From NCBI GenBank assembly GCA_041740975.1, contig JBGSKV010000038.1:25318-89317 (forward strand): 64,000 bases of DNA, read 5' to 3'. This document shows positions 23,360 to 32,942 of the stretch, piece after piece. Source of the DNA: JBGSKV01 sp041740975 (lineage in GTDB: Bacteria; Bdellovibrionota_B; Oligoflexia; Oligoflexales; JALZUQ01). The notes under the pieces were generated by a model. That model had not been told where the DNA came from, searched no databases, and saw only the letters and a program-made list of their open reading frames with translations. The position numbers and the translations under genes were made by a program. Positions within the stretch are counted from its first letter, which is position 1, and the number at the start of each line of letters is the position of its first letter.

Positions 23360-24634
23360 TTAATTACCTTTTTGTGCGCAGCTGTAGCTATCCGAGAGTA
23401 AAAATCCACGGACAGCTGATGTTAACGTTCCATCACCTTCGTAGTAGGCTTTGGCGATAGACGCGCGCATATTTGCGTCTGCCGGAATGTTCGCTAAATG
23501 TCGAGGTATCTGCACACCTAGTGCGTGGCCCAAAGTATCGGATTCTGTAATGAGTCGCGCCAGTCCTGGAACCCCGCGGAAAGAACGAGGAGGAGAAGCA
23601 CTGTCGTAAGACCAGCAAGATTCATCTTCATTGACGAGTGCAGTTAAAAAGTCTGTATTGGATCCATTCTTATCATTTATGGCGGCAATGCTTTCATAAG
23701 TATAAGTTCCGCCCTTTTCATCAAAATGCCGAAAGGCTACCGAAAGTGGACCATTGTGAGTCGAGTGGCAACTCGCACATGTAGGGCCTTGCAAAGAAAT
23801 AGCACCCGTTCCGAATGTTTGGCCATTGACGTCTTGACGCATATCCGTGTTTGGCGCGCAGTCCGGGTATGGAATACCTGGGCCGGCATTGACGTCACCG
23901 GTTGGGCCGTTGGTCGCTTCGTTCAAAAGAATGCCTTGCGATAAGTAGAGAGCGACTTTAACGCGTTTATAATTGTTGTTGGACATAACGAAGTTTGAAG
24001 GAGTGGCACGTAAAAAACTGGCCAAACCTAGGAAACCCGCCCGATCTTCCGGTAGAGTACATGGTACGAAAAAGTTTGAGTCAAACACTCGGCGACCATA
24101 AAGATCACCCGTAGCTTTGGTGCAGTAAATTTCGCGAGTCGAAAAAAACCATGACCATGGTTTTTCTTTGTTACGAAGATAAAGAACGCTTGGTTCTTTC
24201 ACGAGATCCGAAACCAGTTGCGCATCGGCAACTCTTTCTTCATCACTTCCGTCGGTCCGGACAACAATGTTTCCTAAGCCCAGAAGACCCGAGAGAAAGC
24301 GTTCGAAACCTACATTGGCTTCATCACTGGCAATGATCTCATCGACGAAAGCCTCGCGGTCGAAACTTGTATCCTTTGCTCTTGCACGCTCGGCGCTATT
24401 GGCATCACGGCCATTGAGGATTTGAGAGACACCATTCACGAACTCGAGACCGCTTTTCTGGCGCTCGCATTTCATGGGTGGAATCACAATGTCTTTACTG
24501 AATTTGTTTTCTGCGTCCAAAATATCGTCTTGACCCTTAGCAGAGCTAGAATCATCGGAGTTACAAGCAGAAGCCATTAAGACCAATGCGAGCAATTTGG
24601 CGCGAAATAATTTTGATGAAATAGCCATAGCCAC
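23360..24634 (-). CDS. c-type cytochrome lipoprotein, first gene of the operon
   Basis: This is 424 residues with a signal ending 'LMASAC'. An N-terminal helical half ('REAFVDEIIASDEANVGFERFLSGLLG') recalls DUF1549/DUF1592-type proteins. Near residue 270, 'GPTCASCHSTHNGPLS' gives one canonical haem site. The likely start is GTG at 24634, five bases after GGAGG; an in-frame ATG follows two codons later. It heads the operon that runs to 19595. Confidence 0.7.
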   Translation of the reverse strand: MAMAISSKLFRAKLLALVLMASACNSDDSSSAKGQDDILDAENKFSKDIVIPPMKCERQKSGLEFVNGVSQILNGRDANSAERARAKDTSFDREAFVDEIIASDEANVGFERFLSGLLGLGNIVVRTDGSDEERVADAQLVSDLVKEPSVLYLRNKEKPWSWFFSTREIYCTKATGDLYGRRVFDSNFFVPCTLPEDRAGFLGLASFLRATPSNFVMSNNNYKRVKVALYLSQGILLNEATNGPTGDVNAGPGIPYPDCAPNTDMRQDVNGQTFGTGAISLQGPTCASCHSTHNGPLSVAFRHFDEKGGTYTYESIAAINDKNGSNTDFLTALVNEDESCWSYDSASPPRSFRGVPGLARLITESDTLGHALGVQIPRHLANIPADANMRASIAKAYYEGDGTLTSAVRGFLLSDSYSCAQKGN

Positions 24635-24704
24635 GACTTCCTCCAGTCACAGCACTTTCCATCGTCACGGTTGGGGGTGTCCTTTAATAATTACAAAAAT
24701 AAAT

Positions 24705-24710
24705 ATTATA
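24705..24710 (-). promoter_or_regulatory. Putative -10 box of the exported-cytochrome operon
   Basis: On the minus strand the sequence reads TATAAT at this site, with only a weak -35 candidate (TTAACC) about 16 bases upstream. It lies 71 bases before the first start codon of the operon. Confidence 0.35.
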
Positions 24711-24874
24711 TCCAAAAATTCCAGGTGGTTAAGGGCGGAACTTTTTGATGTTTCAGTTTTGACCGGTCATCTATAAGGAGAGTTTTGAAAAAAAACGCAA
24801 ACTTCGATCAAAAATTATGACCTTACATTCCCTTGCCTCACGTCTTTGGATTTCGCCTATCCATTGGACACACT

Positions 24875-25567
24875 CTATTTAGCAGGAACGGCAACGTGTA
24901 GCTTTTTAAAGGCATCGATCTGTGGCTTCAAATGCTCAATGACTTCGTCGACTGACTGAGCCACGGTGATATTACTCATATCGGACTCGGACATAAGGCC
25001 CTTTGCCAGAGGCTCTTTTTCAGTCCACTCCAATAAACCCGGCCACATGTCGCCCAATAAAATTATGGGACGCGGTTTAATGTGTCCCACTTGGATCAGC
25101 TGCCAAGTGTAGAAAAACTCGAGTAAAGTTCCGATCCCGCCCGCCATAACGACGACCGCATGACTGATTCGCATAAACTCGTCCAAACGCGACGAAAATG
25201 TCTTATGGTCATGTTTGATATCTAGATGAATATTCGAATCCGCTTCGAACGGCAATTGAATGGAAAGGCCAATCGATCGAGTCAGGGTATTTGCAGCTTT
25301 TTGCGAACCTTTATTGCCAGCTTCCATAATACCTGGGCCGCCACCGGTAACAATATCAACTCCGAGTTTTCCAAGTTGGTAAGCCAAGTCATGACACTGG
25401 CGATAAATTTCACTAGTTTCGCCAATGCGAGCCGAACCAAAAATAGAAACTCGGTAGAACTCGGTTTCCATTTCTGTCAGTAAACTATTAATATCTGCGA
25501 CGATATCATTGAGCTGAAAGATTTTCTTACTTAGGACCTTTTTTACTTTTTTATTGTCGACAGACAT
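24875..25567 (-). CDS. LOG-family (TIGR00730) Rossmann-fold protein
   Basis: This is 230 residues from the ATG at 25567, which is preceded by GAGGTGGG; a GTG at 25582 is less likely. The LOG signature is clear: 'VTGGGPGIMEAGNKGS' and 'MAGGIGTLLEFFYTW' (PGGxGTxxE type, here GGIGTLLEF). Family members act as nucleotide phosphoribohydrolases, such as cytokinin riboside 5'-monophosphate hydrolase or PpnN-like pyrimidine/purine nucleosidases. The gene appears to be alone. Confidence 0.85.
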   Translation of the reverse strand: MSVDNKKVKKVLSKKIFQLNDIVADINSLLTEMETEFYRVSIFGSARIGETSEIYRQCHDLAYQLGKLGVDIVTGGGPGIMEAGNKGSQKAANTLTRSIGLSIQLPFEADSNIHLDIKHDHKTFSSRLDEFMRISHAVVVMAGGIGTLLEFFYTWQLIQVGHIKPRPIILLGDMWPGLLEWTEKEPLAKGLMSESDMSNITVAQSVDEVIEHLKPQIDAFKKLHVAVPAK

Positions 25568-25722
25568 TCCCACCTCTTTCACGGCATCATCTCAAGATTT
25601 ATAGCAAAATTCTCTTTATTTTACAGAAAATCAATCGATTATGCCAAGATAAAACCTCAAATCCTTGCCTAGCTTGACCGAAGCGAGAGATGGACCTCTC
25701 AATATAAGAGACTAATTTCACA

Positions 25723-26457
25723 ATGAAATATGTTATTCAACTTATTCTCTACTTTCTCGTTGGTTCACAAGGCTTTGGTCTACCACCAGCAACGAATGGT
25801 GAAAGCCTCGGAATTCTTGTTATGGGCAGTATTGTCAGTCGAAACCCAGCCAAACGAGATAACGTAGCACTCATTAAAGAAACGGCAACTGGTAAGGTGC
25901 GAGCTGTAAAGAAAGGCTTCCGTGTCCTTAATCGATTCGTCGTTCGTGCGATAACAGACAAATACATTGTAGTCTGGAATCAAGGTGAAGGCGAAAAATT
26001 AATTTACCAAAGTAAGTATTCCAATGAATTTTCTACACCGGCTCCGAACGTGACTCCTTCTCAGGACGTGTCGAACTCGGCGTTTTTATCTCAGCGCGAC
26101 ACGTATAAAGAAGACGGATTTGAGAGAGACTCGCAGAATAATATTACGATGACGTCGAGCTACCGGGATAAACTTCTGGGCAAAGAGTTAAGCACGGTTC
26201 TTATGCAAGCCACTGCCGAAGCCCATATGGAAAACGGCAGAATAGTCGGCTTTCGTATGCATCAAATTGATCCCGGTAGTATTTATGATAAAGCCGGCGT
26301 TCGCGACGGTGACATCATTACGTCCATAAACGGCCGTCCTTTGAATAGTATCCCCGGAGCGATCGGCATGTTAAAAAACCTAAAAGGTAGCAATCGTGTG
26401 GACTTTAATGTGAAACGCGGTGACACCAGCCAAAATTTCAAAATGAATGTCGACTGA
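25723..26457 (+). CDS. GspC-like PDZ protein (orphan type II secretion component)
   Basis: This is a 244-residue secreted protein with a Sec signal. The early 'LGILVMGSIVSRNPAKRDNVALIKE' and 'RVLNRFVVRAITDKYIVVWNQGEGEKLIY' match the HR domain of GspC. The C-terminal ~80 residues are PDZ-like with 'HQIDPGSIYDKAGVRDGDIITSINGRPL'. GspC normally bridges inner-membrane and outer-membrane (GspD) parts of type II secretion, but it usually has a TM anchor; here the N-terminus looks like a cleavable signal. No other gsp genes are near. Confidence 0.75.
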   Translation: MKYVIQLILYFLVGSQGFGLPPATNGESLGILVMGSIVSRNPAKRDNVALIKETATGKVRAVKKGFRVLNRFVVRAITDKYIVVWNQGEGEKLIYQSKYSNEFSTPAPNVTPSQDVSNSAFLSQRDTYKEDGFERDSQNNITMTSSYRDKLLGKELSTVLMQATAEAHMENGRIVGFRMHQIDPGSIYDKAGVRDGDIITSINGRPLNSIPGAIGMLKNLKGSNRVDFNVKRGDTSQNFKMNVD

Positions 26458-26464
26458 ATTTTCC

Positions 26465-26536
26465 CCGTCATCCAGAGCGATCGGCGTGCTTCGCACTTGA
26501 TGCGAAGGATGACGGAAGATTTGCTTAGGATGACAT
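26465..26536. repeat. Dispersed GGATGAC repeat, copy 2
   Basis: GTCATCCAGAGCG, then GCGAAGGATGACG, then GCTTAGGATGAC match the layout of the element at 17521-17594. It lies between two convergent genes and may end both transcripts. Confidence 0.6.
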
Positions 26537-26543
26537 TGTTTTT

Positions 26544-27032
26544 TTAATCTAAGCTGAGTGTGCCAGAACCGTTATTAACTTTTTGTCCGCCACAAGCACG
26601 GCCGTTAGGGTAAACCGTCTCTTCATTGTAAGTCAGGTTGACGATGGCACCAGCCTTAACGAGCGTTTGATTGTTTTCATCTGCCACATCACAACTTTCG
26701 CGCGAAAAGACATCCACTTCAAAACTCGTTGGCGTCTCTTGGCCCGGCAAATATCCATTCAGGCTCATTTGGGATGCGTTCCGATCGACACTCATTGTTC
26801 CCGTACCGAGGCATTCCGTAGCCAGAGTTTCGGAACCTCTTTTGAAGGTCAGATAGGGTGGATGGGCAGTATTGGTCTCGACGGCGATATTGATGGATCC
26901 CACAGCACCAATAAGAGTGCATGGTCTGCCGTCCGGATCCTTTAGAGCATTGTCATCATTAGCCTTTTCATCACCGTCAGACTGACAGGCCCAAAAGGTC
27001 GTCGTAAGAATTAGAATGGAAAGGATTTTCAC
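26544..27032 (-). CDS. Putative lipoprotein
   Basis: This 162-residue lipoprotein has the signal 'TTTFWAC' (Cys near residue 16) and starts at GTG with GGAG upstream. The mature part is acidic, then beta-rich ('GAVGSINIAVETN' and 'GSETLATECLGTGTMSVD') with several Cys. No family recognised. It is convergent with the GspC-like gene. Confidence 0.65.
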   Translation of the reverse strand: MKILSILILTTTFWACQSDGDEKANDDNALKDPDGRPCTLIGAVGSINIAVETNTAHPPYLTFKRGSETLATECLGTGTMSVDRNASQMSLNGYLPGQETPTSFEVDVFSRESCDVADENNQTLVKAGAIVNLTYNEETVYPNGRACGGQKVNNGSGTLSLD

Positions 27033-27167
27033 GATTATTGGCTCCGGCAGTGCATTCTCGCCTGCGAAGTCACTACTCGGTTGGTTTTTGTCATAATTTT
27101 AGGGAATATTTCAAATTATTATAGAATGTTGGCATCGCCTCAGCAGAATCAAGGTAAGAGTCCAGTA

Positions 27168-29438
27168 TTATGAAAAAATTTCTTTCCACTTCCGGATCAA
27201 AATTTCTAGCGGCATCATTAAAAACAAGGCGTATATCCACCATGTTTTAAACATCCAGTAGAAATCTTGTGAAGTATCGAGCTTGGACTGAACATCAATG
27301 GCTTTTTGATCGAGGATTTTACGCAGCCATTCCCTCAAATAGGACTCACTATACTCCTTATAAGGAACATAAGCGGCACCACCTTCATGGGCAATCTGCC
27401 GAAGAACTAGAGAAGAACCAAAAATCTCATTGTCCGTCAGTATAGGTGGCACGACTGTCGTTGCTCGAGCTTGGATTGAGCCAAAAGATGAGTGCTGGGC
27501 CTCTATCTTTGCCCAACATTGCCGCCCGGCCGATAGTTGTGTCGGTAACCTGCCGCTAAGCCGCCATTGATTTAGCGAGACACGTTCTTGGATAATATCG
27601 GACGGCGGAACGACTTGATCACAAATCTGAATACTCCAGTTGTCACCTTTATCCAAATACCTCGCTGCCGGTCCTTCCATGCGTAGATCCCAATGAGTAT
27701 TTTCATTGGCCTGTTGACGCATTTGACGCAGGCGAAAACCAGACAAAATAAGCGGTCGTTTAATTTCGTCGCGCAGTAACCAACTCATCGCCGCTTGCAT
27801 AAATTGATTGTAAATCTGACGCGCACTTTGCGGATGTTCTTCTAAAGCTAGTCGCCAAAGCTGATCGGTAAATATCCAGATGGCCCGTCCTTTTCCCGGG
27901 TAGGATGCGACAGCCAAAGGAACTCGCTTGCCGTTTGGAAATTCGGCTTCCAGAAGTGGAGTCGACAGCTCGGGGTCAAAAACAAATCGATCGGTGCGAT
28001 TCATGCCTTTGAGGGGAGGCATGGCTTCCAAGGCATTCTCCAGGAATTTCCAATCTTCATAAACATTCGCCAAAACCCGCTGGGCCTGTGAAGGCTTGGC
28101 AAGCCGGACTTTAAAGGTCTGATCGGGATCGTAAGTGTCATGAGATGTCGACTCAAACATAGATAGAACATTTGAAGGCTTAGATTGATTTGAAGATTTA
28201 TCCGTAGCGAAAGGCAATATTTCTTTCAAAGGCGAACCTTGCAAGTCACTCATTTGAAAAGCTCGCGGGCCGCCAACAAAAAGCGCCCCACCACCATTTT
28301 GCACAAACTTAACAAGATTTGTTTGATAGCGTGATTGCAAAAACTGAAACAGAGTGAAGTTTTGCAACACTAAAGCTTTAAAATTTGGAAGCTCTTCCTG
28401 AAATAGTCGGTCCGTAGGAAAAGGAATCAAACTTAGTTCACGTTCATCTACACTTTGACTATCCCAAGGATCTCGCAAAATGAAGAAACTTATAAGGTCA
28501 TATTTTGGCTCAGACTTGAGGTAGCGTCGCAAAAAACGTCCATCCCAGTTGGGAGTCCCCAGTAAATGCAAAACCCCGACTGTGTTCGGCAAGACTTCAA
28601 CGGTCCCCACCAACTGGTTATCCCAGAGAGTTTTTTCAGTCGCAAAAGGTACAATGCGAACTTTGATAGCGTGATTGCCTTTAGCAAGTGCGGCGATTTG
28701 AATATTGCCGGCTGCATCAAGTTGACCATTGAAATTCACATCTTTTGCAGCAATGAGCTGATTATCACTGAAAAACTGTACTTGAAGATGCTCAAGGACC
28801 GAGCTCACTTGCGACCGACCCAATGAAAACTGAATGTCCACAGGCTTGTCGACAAATGAAAAAGACGGAATGTTCACTCTTTCTATCCAAACATTGGGAT
28901 GACTATCCGCGTATAAATCGATGACTTTGGCTAGTTCTTCGCTGGATCCCTTAACTTGATAACCTTCACTTTCGCGCTGAGGTTGCCAGTCTCCACCATC
29001 CGAAAGCAGTAGCCAAGGTCGACCTTCGACTTGTCGGTACCAAGATTGAAAAGTTTCTTTGAGTGGGGAGTAGTTCTCGGCAACAACACTATTGAGAGCG
29101 GAAAGCCTCTCAACTTTAAGTTCACAACCCAAATCTCGGCAAGCAGAGCCAATATCTTTTATGATTGCCTCTGCTTTTGAAATGGGACTCTGCGGATTAT
29201 TGGTCCTACCCATACTAGCCGAGTCATCTAACAATACATTAACCGGCTGCACCATAACCGACTGCGCTACATACTGACTGACAGTTTTCGGAAACAAAGC
29301 CATGAAGAAAATAGAAATCCAACCCAAACGACATAAGGCGGCGAGAGTCCCTCGTAAAATACCTATTTCCATAGACCAAAACACGGCCAACAAGATGCAT
29401 AGCGCCGAGGCAATTAAAACTATAGTTAAGGCTGTCAT
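27168..29438 (-). CDS. Membrane VWA protein with GATase1-like domain
   Basis: This is 756 residues. Two N-terminal TM helices precede a VWA domain whose MIDAS is intact ('VLLDDSASMGRT' as DxSxS). Around residues 355-395 'VKFVQNGGGALFVGGPRAFQ' looks like the glutamine-amidotransferase-like fold found in such proteins. Near residue 730 a final TM helix lies in 'TWWIYALFLMMPLEILI'. It ends the MoxR operon, starting two bases after the previous stop. MoxR/VWA systems are thought to assemble or insert cofactors or complexes; the client here is unknown. Confidence 0.8.
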   Translation of the reverse strand: MTALTIVLIASALCILLAVFWSMEIGILRGTLAALCRLGWISIFFMALFPKTVSQYVAQSVMVQPVNVLLDDSASMGRTNNPQSPISKAEAIIKDIGSACRDLGCELKVERLSALNSVVAENYSPLKETFQSWYRQVEGRPWLLLSDGGDWQPQRESEGYQVKGSSEELAKVIDLYADSHPNVWIERVNIPSFSFVDKPVDIQFSLGRSQVSSVLEHLQVQFFSDNQLIAAKDVNFNGQLDAAGNIQIAALAKGNHAIKVRIVPFATEKTLWDNQLVGTVEVLPNTVGVLHLLGTPNWDGRFLRRYLKSEPKYDLISFFILRDPWDSQSVDERELSLIPFPTDRLFQEELPNFKALVLQNFTLFQFLQSRYQTNLVKFVQNGGGALFVGGPRAFQMSDLQGSPLKEILPFATDKSSNQSKPSNVLSMFESTSHDTYDPDQTFKVRLAKPSQAQRVLANVYEDWKFLENALEAMPPLKGMNRTDRFVFDPELSTPLLEAEFPNGKRVPLAVASYPGKGRAIWIFTDQLWRLALEEHPQSARQIYNQFMQAAMSWLLRDEIKRPLILSGFRLRQMRQQANENTHWDLRMEGPAARYLDKGDNWSIQICDQVVPPSDIIQERVSLNQWRLSGRLPTQLSAGRQCWAKIEAQHSSFGSIQARATTVVPPILTDNEIFGSSLVLRQIAHEGGAAYVPYKEYSESYLREWLRKILDQKAIDVQSKLDTSQDFYWMFKTWWIYALFLMMPLEILIRKWKEIFS

Positions 29439-29439
29439 G

Positions 29440-32001
29440 TTATCTCAACCGTTTCAAAATTTCGGGTAAGTGGATTTGGTCTTTTTTGTAATCTGTCGCC
29501 AGTGCCACCATTAGGATATTGACAAAAATTCGGACGGAGTCTTCGTAAGAGTTCACAGCTGGTCCACAGTTCGTATTTTGGGATGGTTCCTGCAATAGAC
29601 CTAACAAGTTATACGGAATGCTAATCATAGCGAGCCGACCATCAACATGAAAACCTTGCCAGTTCACCCCTTGGCAACCGGGCAGCGATTTGAGGAGGTA
29701 AAAGCTACGCATGATCTCATGGTCTGCCGGAATCGTTTGCCATTTTCCTTCACGCTCAAAATACTTGGTCAGGGTCTTTAGCTGCGTATCGGAATGAATT
29801 CCCTGAATCACCAAGAAGCCGCCACGTCTAATCCAAATACTAACTTCGGATACTTTCTTAGCATCAGAAAAAATCTGATTACCTTGCGTCCAAAGCCACG
29901 GCTCGGAAAACGATCCCATTTTGTCTGATATGGCTAATGGTTCCGGCGAAAGCTGCAGACTGGTGCGCAAGCCCACGTCTTTTGCCAAACGATCGTAATT
30001 TGCCGAAGTAGAAAAGCCAAGTGTGGTGATTTGCACATTAGCCAAACCAGTGCGTTCCATTAAAAATAAGCTAAACGCCAGAAAAATCACAGCGTCAACT
30101 CGAATTCGCGACCAATGACTGTACCGACGCCAAAATAAAAACAACACCTCTATCAAACAGAAGAGACATGCCAGCCAGGCGCAAATTTTAATCCAAGGTA
30201 CGGCATCTTCCAAGCGTTCTTGCGCAGTCGCTTGCTCTGGTAAATGCATCGTATTGGCGACCCCGAACGTAGTCGGCAAACTTCCCGGTGCCATGGTTTT
30301 TCCCAAACTTTCTCCTAGTGGCACATTACTCAGAACCATATTCGGATTTTCTTGGGAGGTCATTCCGACATTATCCGATAGACGCGGCCAGGTTTGCGAT
30401 CGACCTTTGTCATCGCCTTGCCAACTCATCAAAGACTTTAAAAGAATAGGCAATTTGGCATGCCAAAGCCCGGTCTGACGAGACGGCTGTAAAGGAATAC
30501 TAAACGTCATGACTTCGAGGTTGACCTCTTCGTTAAGATTGTTCCACGCCATCGAATGGTCTTCACCGATGCTCCCGCCAACTCTTTTGGCCCCCAGAGA
30601 TCGTGGAAACTCAGCCCACTCTTTAGGACCCGTAACATGCTCGCAATGCCTGAGATTGTTTTTGTTGTACTGTCCGGATAGTAAACTGTAGCACTGGCAT
30701 AGTGATACATAATCCGCATCTAACTGAAACGGCATCAACCAAACTCTTCGACGCACACTCAAGTTAGTTCGCTTCTCTAAAAGCGGCAGCGGACAATAGT
30801 TTAGCAGCGGTGACGCCCCACCGCCGTAAGACATCACAAAATCAAATCCGTTCAGCACATCGGCATTTTTGAGACTATCCACTCTCCTGACGTTCATACC
30901 TTGCGTCTCTAATGCTAACTGCAAATGGTACGTCGGATCTTCGATAAAACGCTCGCCACCTGGCTCGGCGATAATCAAAATATTATGTTGATTCAACTCG
31001 GCAAATTGTCGAAAGTCATTATCGTGTGCAATGCTATCGCGTTTCGCGTCGGCCGGTAACACACGCCATACAATTTCTTTTGGATCTGCTTTCGCGATCA
31101 GCAGATTGACGTCGGCTGTAGGCAGTGAAATATTTACGTCGGTACTTTGCTGACCATCACCGATTTGCCAGTCAATTTGATTGGCTATTTGTGTACCGAT
31201 CATTAAAGCCAACTGACCTGAGTCCACGCCTTTTCGGTCGCGCCTGGATATCTCAACATTCCAATCATAACTTCGGGCATCCGAAGACTGAGATGACCTC
31301 GCAAAACTCACAAAAATATTCTTAGGCAACGACCGCCCATCTCTCACATCCATAAAGCGCAAGTCAGATTTATCGGCTAGATAACGCCAATTAAAACCTT
31401 CCCATGAAAATGAGTCCGCGTCGCTAAAGATATAGATGACGTCAACCTGCCCAAGGTTGCGAATTTGCGACTCCAGAGAATGACCTATCTTGGCGCCGAA
31501 GCGATGAAAATCGATACCTTGCAAATGAGTGCTGAGTTCTTCAAGTTGACTGACGTAATAAATATCGTCGCGGTCGCTAAAGCTAAGTGAGAACTTACTT
31601 TGGCCATCCTTGGTCGCCTTCACAAAGATTTCCGAGACCATTTCGCGCAACGAGGTAATTGATGTGTAGGCCGATACACTTGGACTCAAATCTATAAATA
31701 AATGTTGCCGATTAAACTTCTGTGAACGCGGCGTGAAGATTTTTAACTTTGGTTCCGCACTCAGGAGTACAAGTGTGCAGACTAACCCTAAAAAACATAA
31801 AAACGCCAACCACGGTGGAGGCCGAAGGCGAAGGCTGGGCAGTTGGCGGCGACTTTGGCTAAAAATTCTCAGAATAGGAAACCATACGCGCTCTCGTTTA
31901 CGACGCACAATCCACCAAATGACAGCTCCCACGATTCCGAGCGCTAAGACCACATAGCTCAGTAGCGAAAGGTTCCAAATTGTGCTCCGGAGCAATTCCA
32001 T
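29440..32001 (-). CDS. BatA-like VWA protein with C-terminal DUF4159 domain
   Basis: This is 853 residues from the ATG at 32001, which overlaps the upstream stop as TAATG. It has two TM helices near the N-terminus ('LSYVVLALGIVGAVIWWIV', 'WLAFLCFLGLVCTLVLL'), a VWA segment with 'FIDLSPSVSA' (intact DxSxS), further TM helices near residues 590-640, and a DUF4159-like C-terminus ('EVSIWIRRGGFLVIQG' and 'PADHEIMRSFYLL', then 'GRLAMISI'). DUF4159 proteins are typical partners in MoxR/DUF58 loci. Fusion of a BatA-like VWA half to DUF4159 suggests these act together in one periplasm-facing membrane protein. Confidence 0.8.
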   Translation of the reverse strand: MELLRSTIWNLSLLSYVVLALGIVGAVIWWIVRRKRERVWFPILRIFSQSRRQLPSLRLRPPPWLAFLCFLGLVCTLVLLSAEPKLKIFTPRSQKFNRQHLFIDLSPSVSAYTSITSLREMVSEIFVKATKDGQSKFSLSFSDRDDIYYVSQLEELSTHLQGIDFHRFGAKIGHSLESQIRNLGQVDVIYIFSDADSFSWEGFNWRYLADKSDLRFMDVRDGRSLPKNIFVSFARSSQSSDARSYDWNVEISRRDRKGVDSGQLALMIGTQIANQIDWQIGDGQQSTDVNISLPTADVNLLIAKADPKEIVWRVLPADAKRDSIAHDNDFRQFAELNQHNILIIAEPGGERFIEDPTYHLQLALETQGMNVRRVDSLKNADVLNGFDFVMSYGGGASPLLNYCPLPLLEKRTNLSVRRRVWLMPFQLDADYVSLCQCYSLLSGQYNKNNLRHCEHVTGPKEWAEFPRSLGAKRVGGSIGEDHSMAWNNLNEEVNLEVMTFSIPLQPSRQTGLWHAKLPILLKSLMSWQGDDKGRSQTWPRLSDNVGMTSQENPNMVLSNVPLGESLGKTMAPGSLPTTFGVANTMHLPEQATAQERLEDAVPWIKICAWLACLFCLIEVLFLFWRRYSHWSRIRVDAVIFLAFSLFLMERTGLANVQITTLGFSTSANYDRLAKDVGLRTSLQLSPEPLAISDKMGSFSEPWLWTQGNQIFSDAKKVSEVSIWIRRGGFLVIQGIHSDTQLKTLTKYFEREGKWQTIPADHEIMRSFYLLKSLPGCQGVNWQGFHVDGRLAMISIPYNLLGLLQEPSQNTNCGPAVNSYEDSVRIFVNILMVALATDYKKDQIHLPEILKRLR

Positions 32002-32939
32002 TAAGCCTCGTGAATCAAATGTGCGCCGGTACAAAGAGCTTTATAAAACTCGTTCACCGGGGTTTTTTGCGTGACTCGTAGATAGAGACCTTGATGCTCA
32101 GCGACTAAATCATATTTTTCTTTGAGCCATGAATGAATCGTTCGTTCGTAAAAATGATCGCCAGTCAGTACATTGCCCTGAAATTCTAAAAGCTTCTGGT
32201 TCTCATCAAAGTAGCAAAAATCACGCTTGAGCCAATCACATTGGAGCTCCCAACTACTGAGCGTATGACAAAAGACTCGCTGACGAGCTTGGCCCCAGAA
32301 CTTCAAAAGGTCCATCGATCCAAGACCATCCCCGACTCCTATGGCCAAATGATAAGTTGACATTTCCGGTGTCAAAACAGGTTCAAAATGTGAAGTGATT
32401 TCGTCTGGCGCAAATTTTTTCTTGTGGCATTCCGAGAAGTACAATCCCACTTCGCCGGCGCCTCGAAACTTTCGCCGGTACCAGCTAGAGTCGCCGTTCT
32501 TATCTTCGCGACAAATCATGAAATCAACCATGTCCCCAAAGTATGACAGTTGGTACGCGATGTCGAAGGATACACGCATGGCGATTTCAATTTTTGAAAC
32601 GACGCGATCAGATTCGCGATTGAGGTGTTCGAAGGTTTCAGCGGTCGGCCATATCATAGAGTCCGATAGGTCGACGGCGATGGCCACTCGCGCGCCCGCT
32701 TCCACTCGTCTTTGCCTGACGATAAGTTGATCGGATCGGGCGTAGGCCTTCCAATCAATGCGATTGATCGAGTCGCCGGGCGCATAACTTCGACTGGATT
32801 CGGGCAATTTGGAAACCTGCTGAAACAATGACAAATGACTACCTTGAGCCCGCCAACTCATAATGTGATTCTTGAAGAATAGCTCGCCAGAAACATTACC
32901 AGGTTCCAAGTCAGCAATCGTTTGCTGGGTGCTACTCAT
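32001..32939 (-). CDS. DUF58 family protein
   Basis: This is 312 residues with the DUF58 signature 'SYAPGDSINRIDWKAYARSD' followed by 'LIVRQRRVEAGARVAIAVDLSDSM', where the last part is a VWA-like strand with a DxSxS-type site. DUF58 proteins nearly always follow moxR, as here (3 bp apart). It acts in the cytoplasm or at the membrane with the AAA+ ATPase. Confidence 0.9.
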   Translation of the reverse strand: MSSTQQTIADLEPGNVSGELFFKNHIMSWRAQGSHLSLFQQVSKLPESSRSYAPGDSINRIDWKAYARSDQLIVRQRRVEAGARVAIAVDLSDSMIWPTAETFEHLNRESDRVVSKIEIAMRVSFDIAYQLSYFGDMVDFMICREDKNGDSSWYRRKFRGAGEVGLYFSECHKKKFAPDEITSHFEPVLTPEMSTYHLAIGVGDGLGSMDLLKFWGQARQRVFCHTLSSWELQCDWLKRDFCYFDENQKLLEFQGNVLTGDHFYERTIHSWLKEKYDLVAEHQGLYLRVTQKTPVNEFYKALCTGAHLIHEA

Positions 32940-32942
32940 AAA

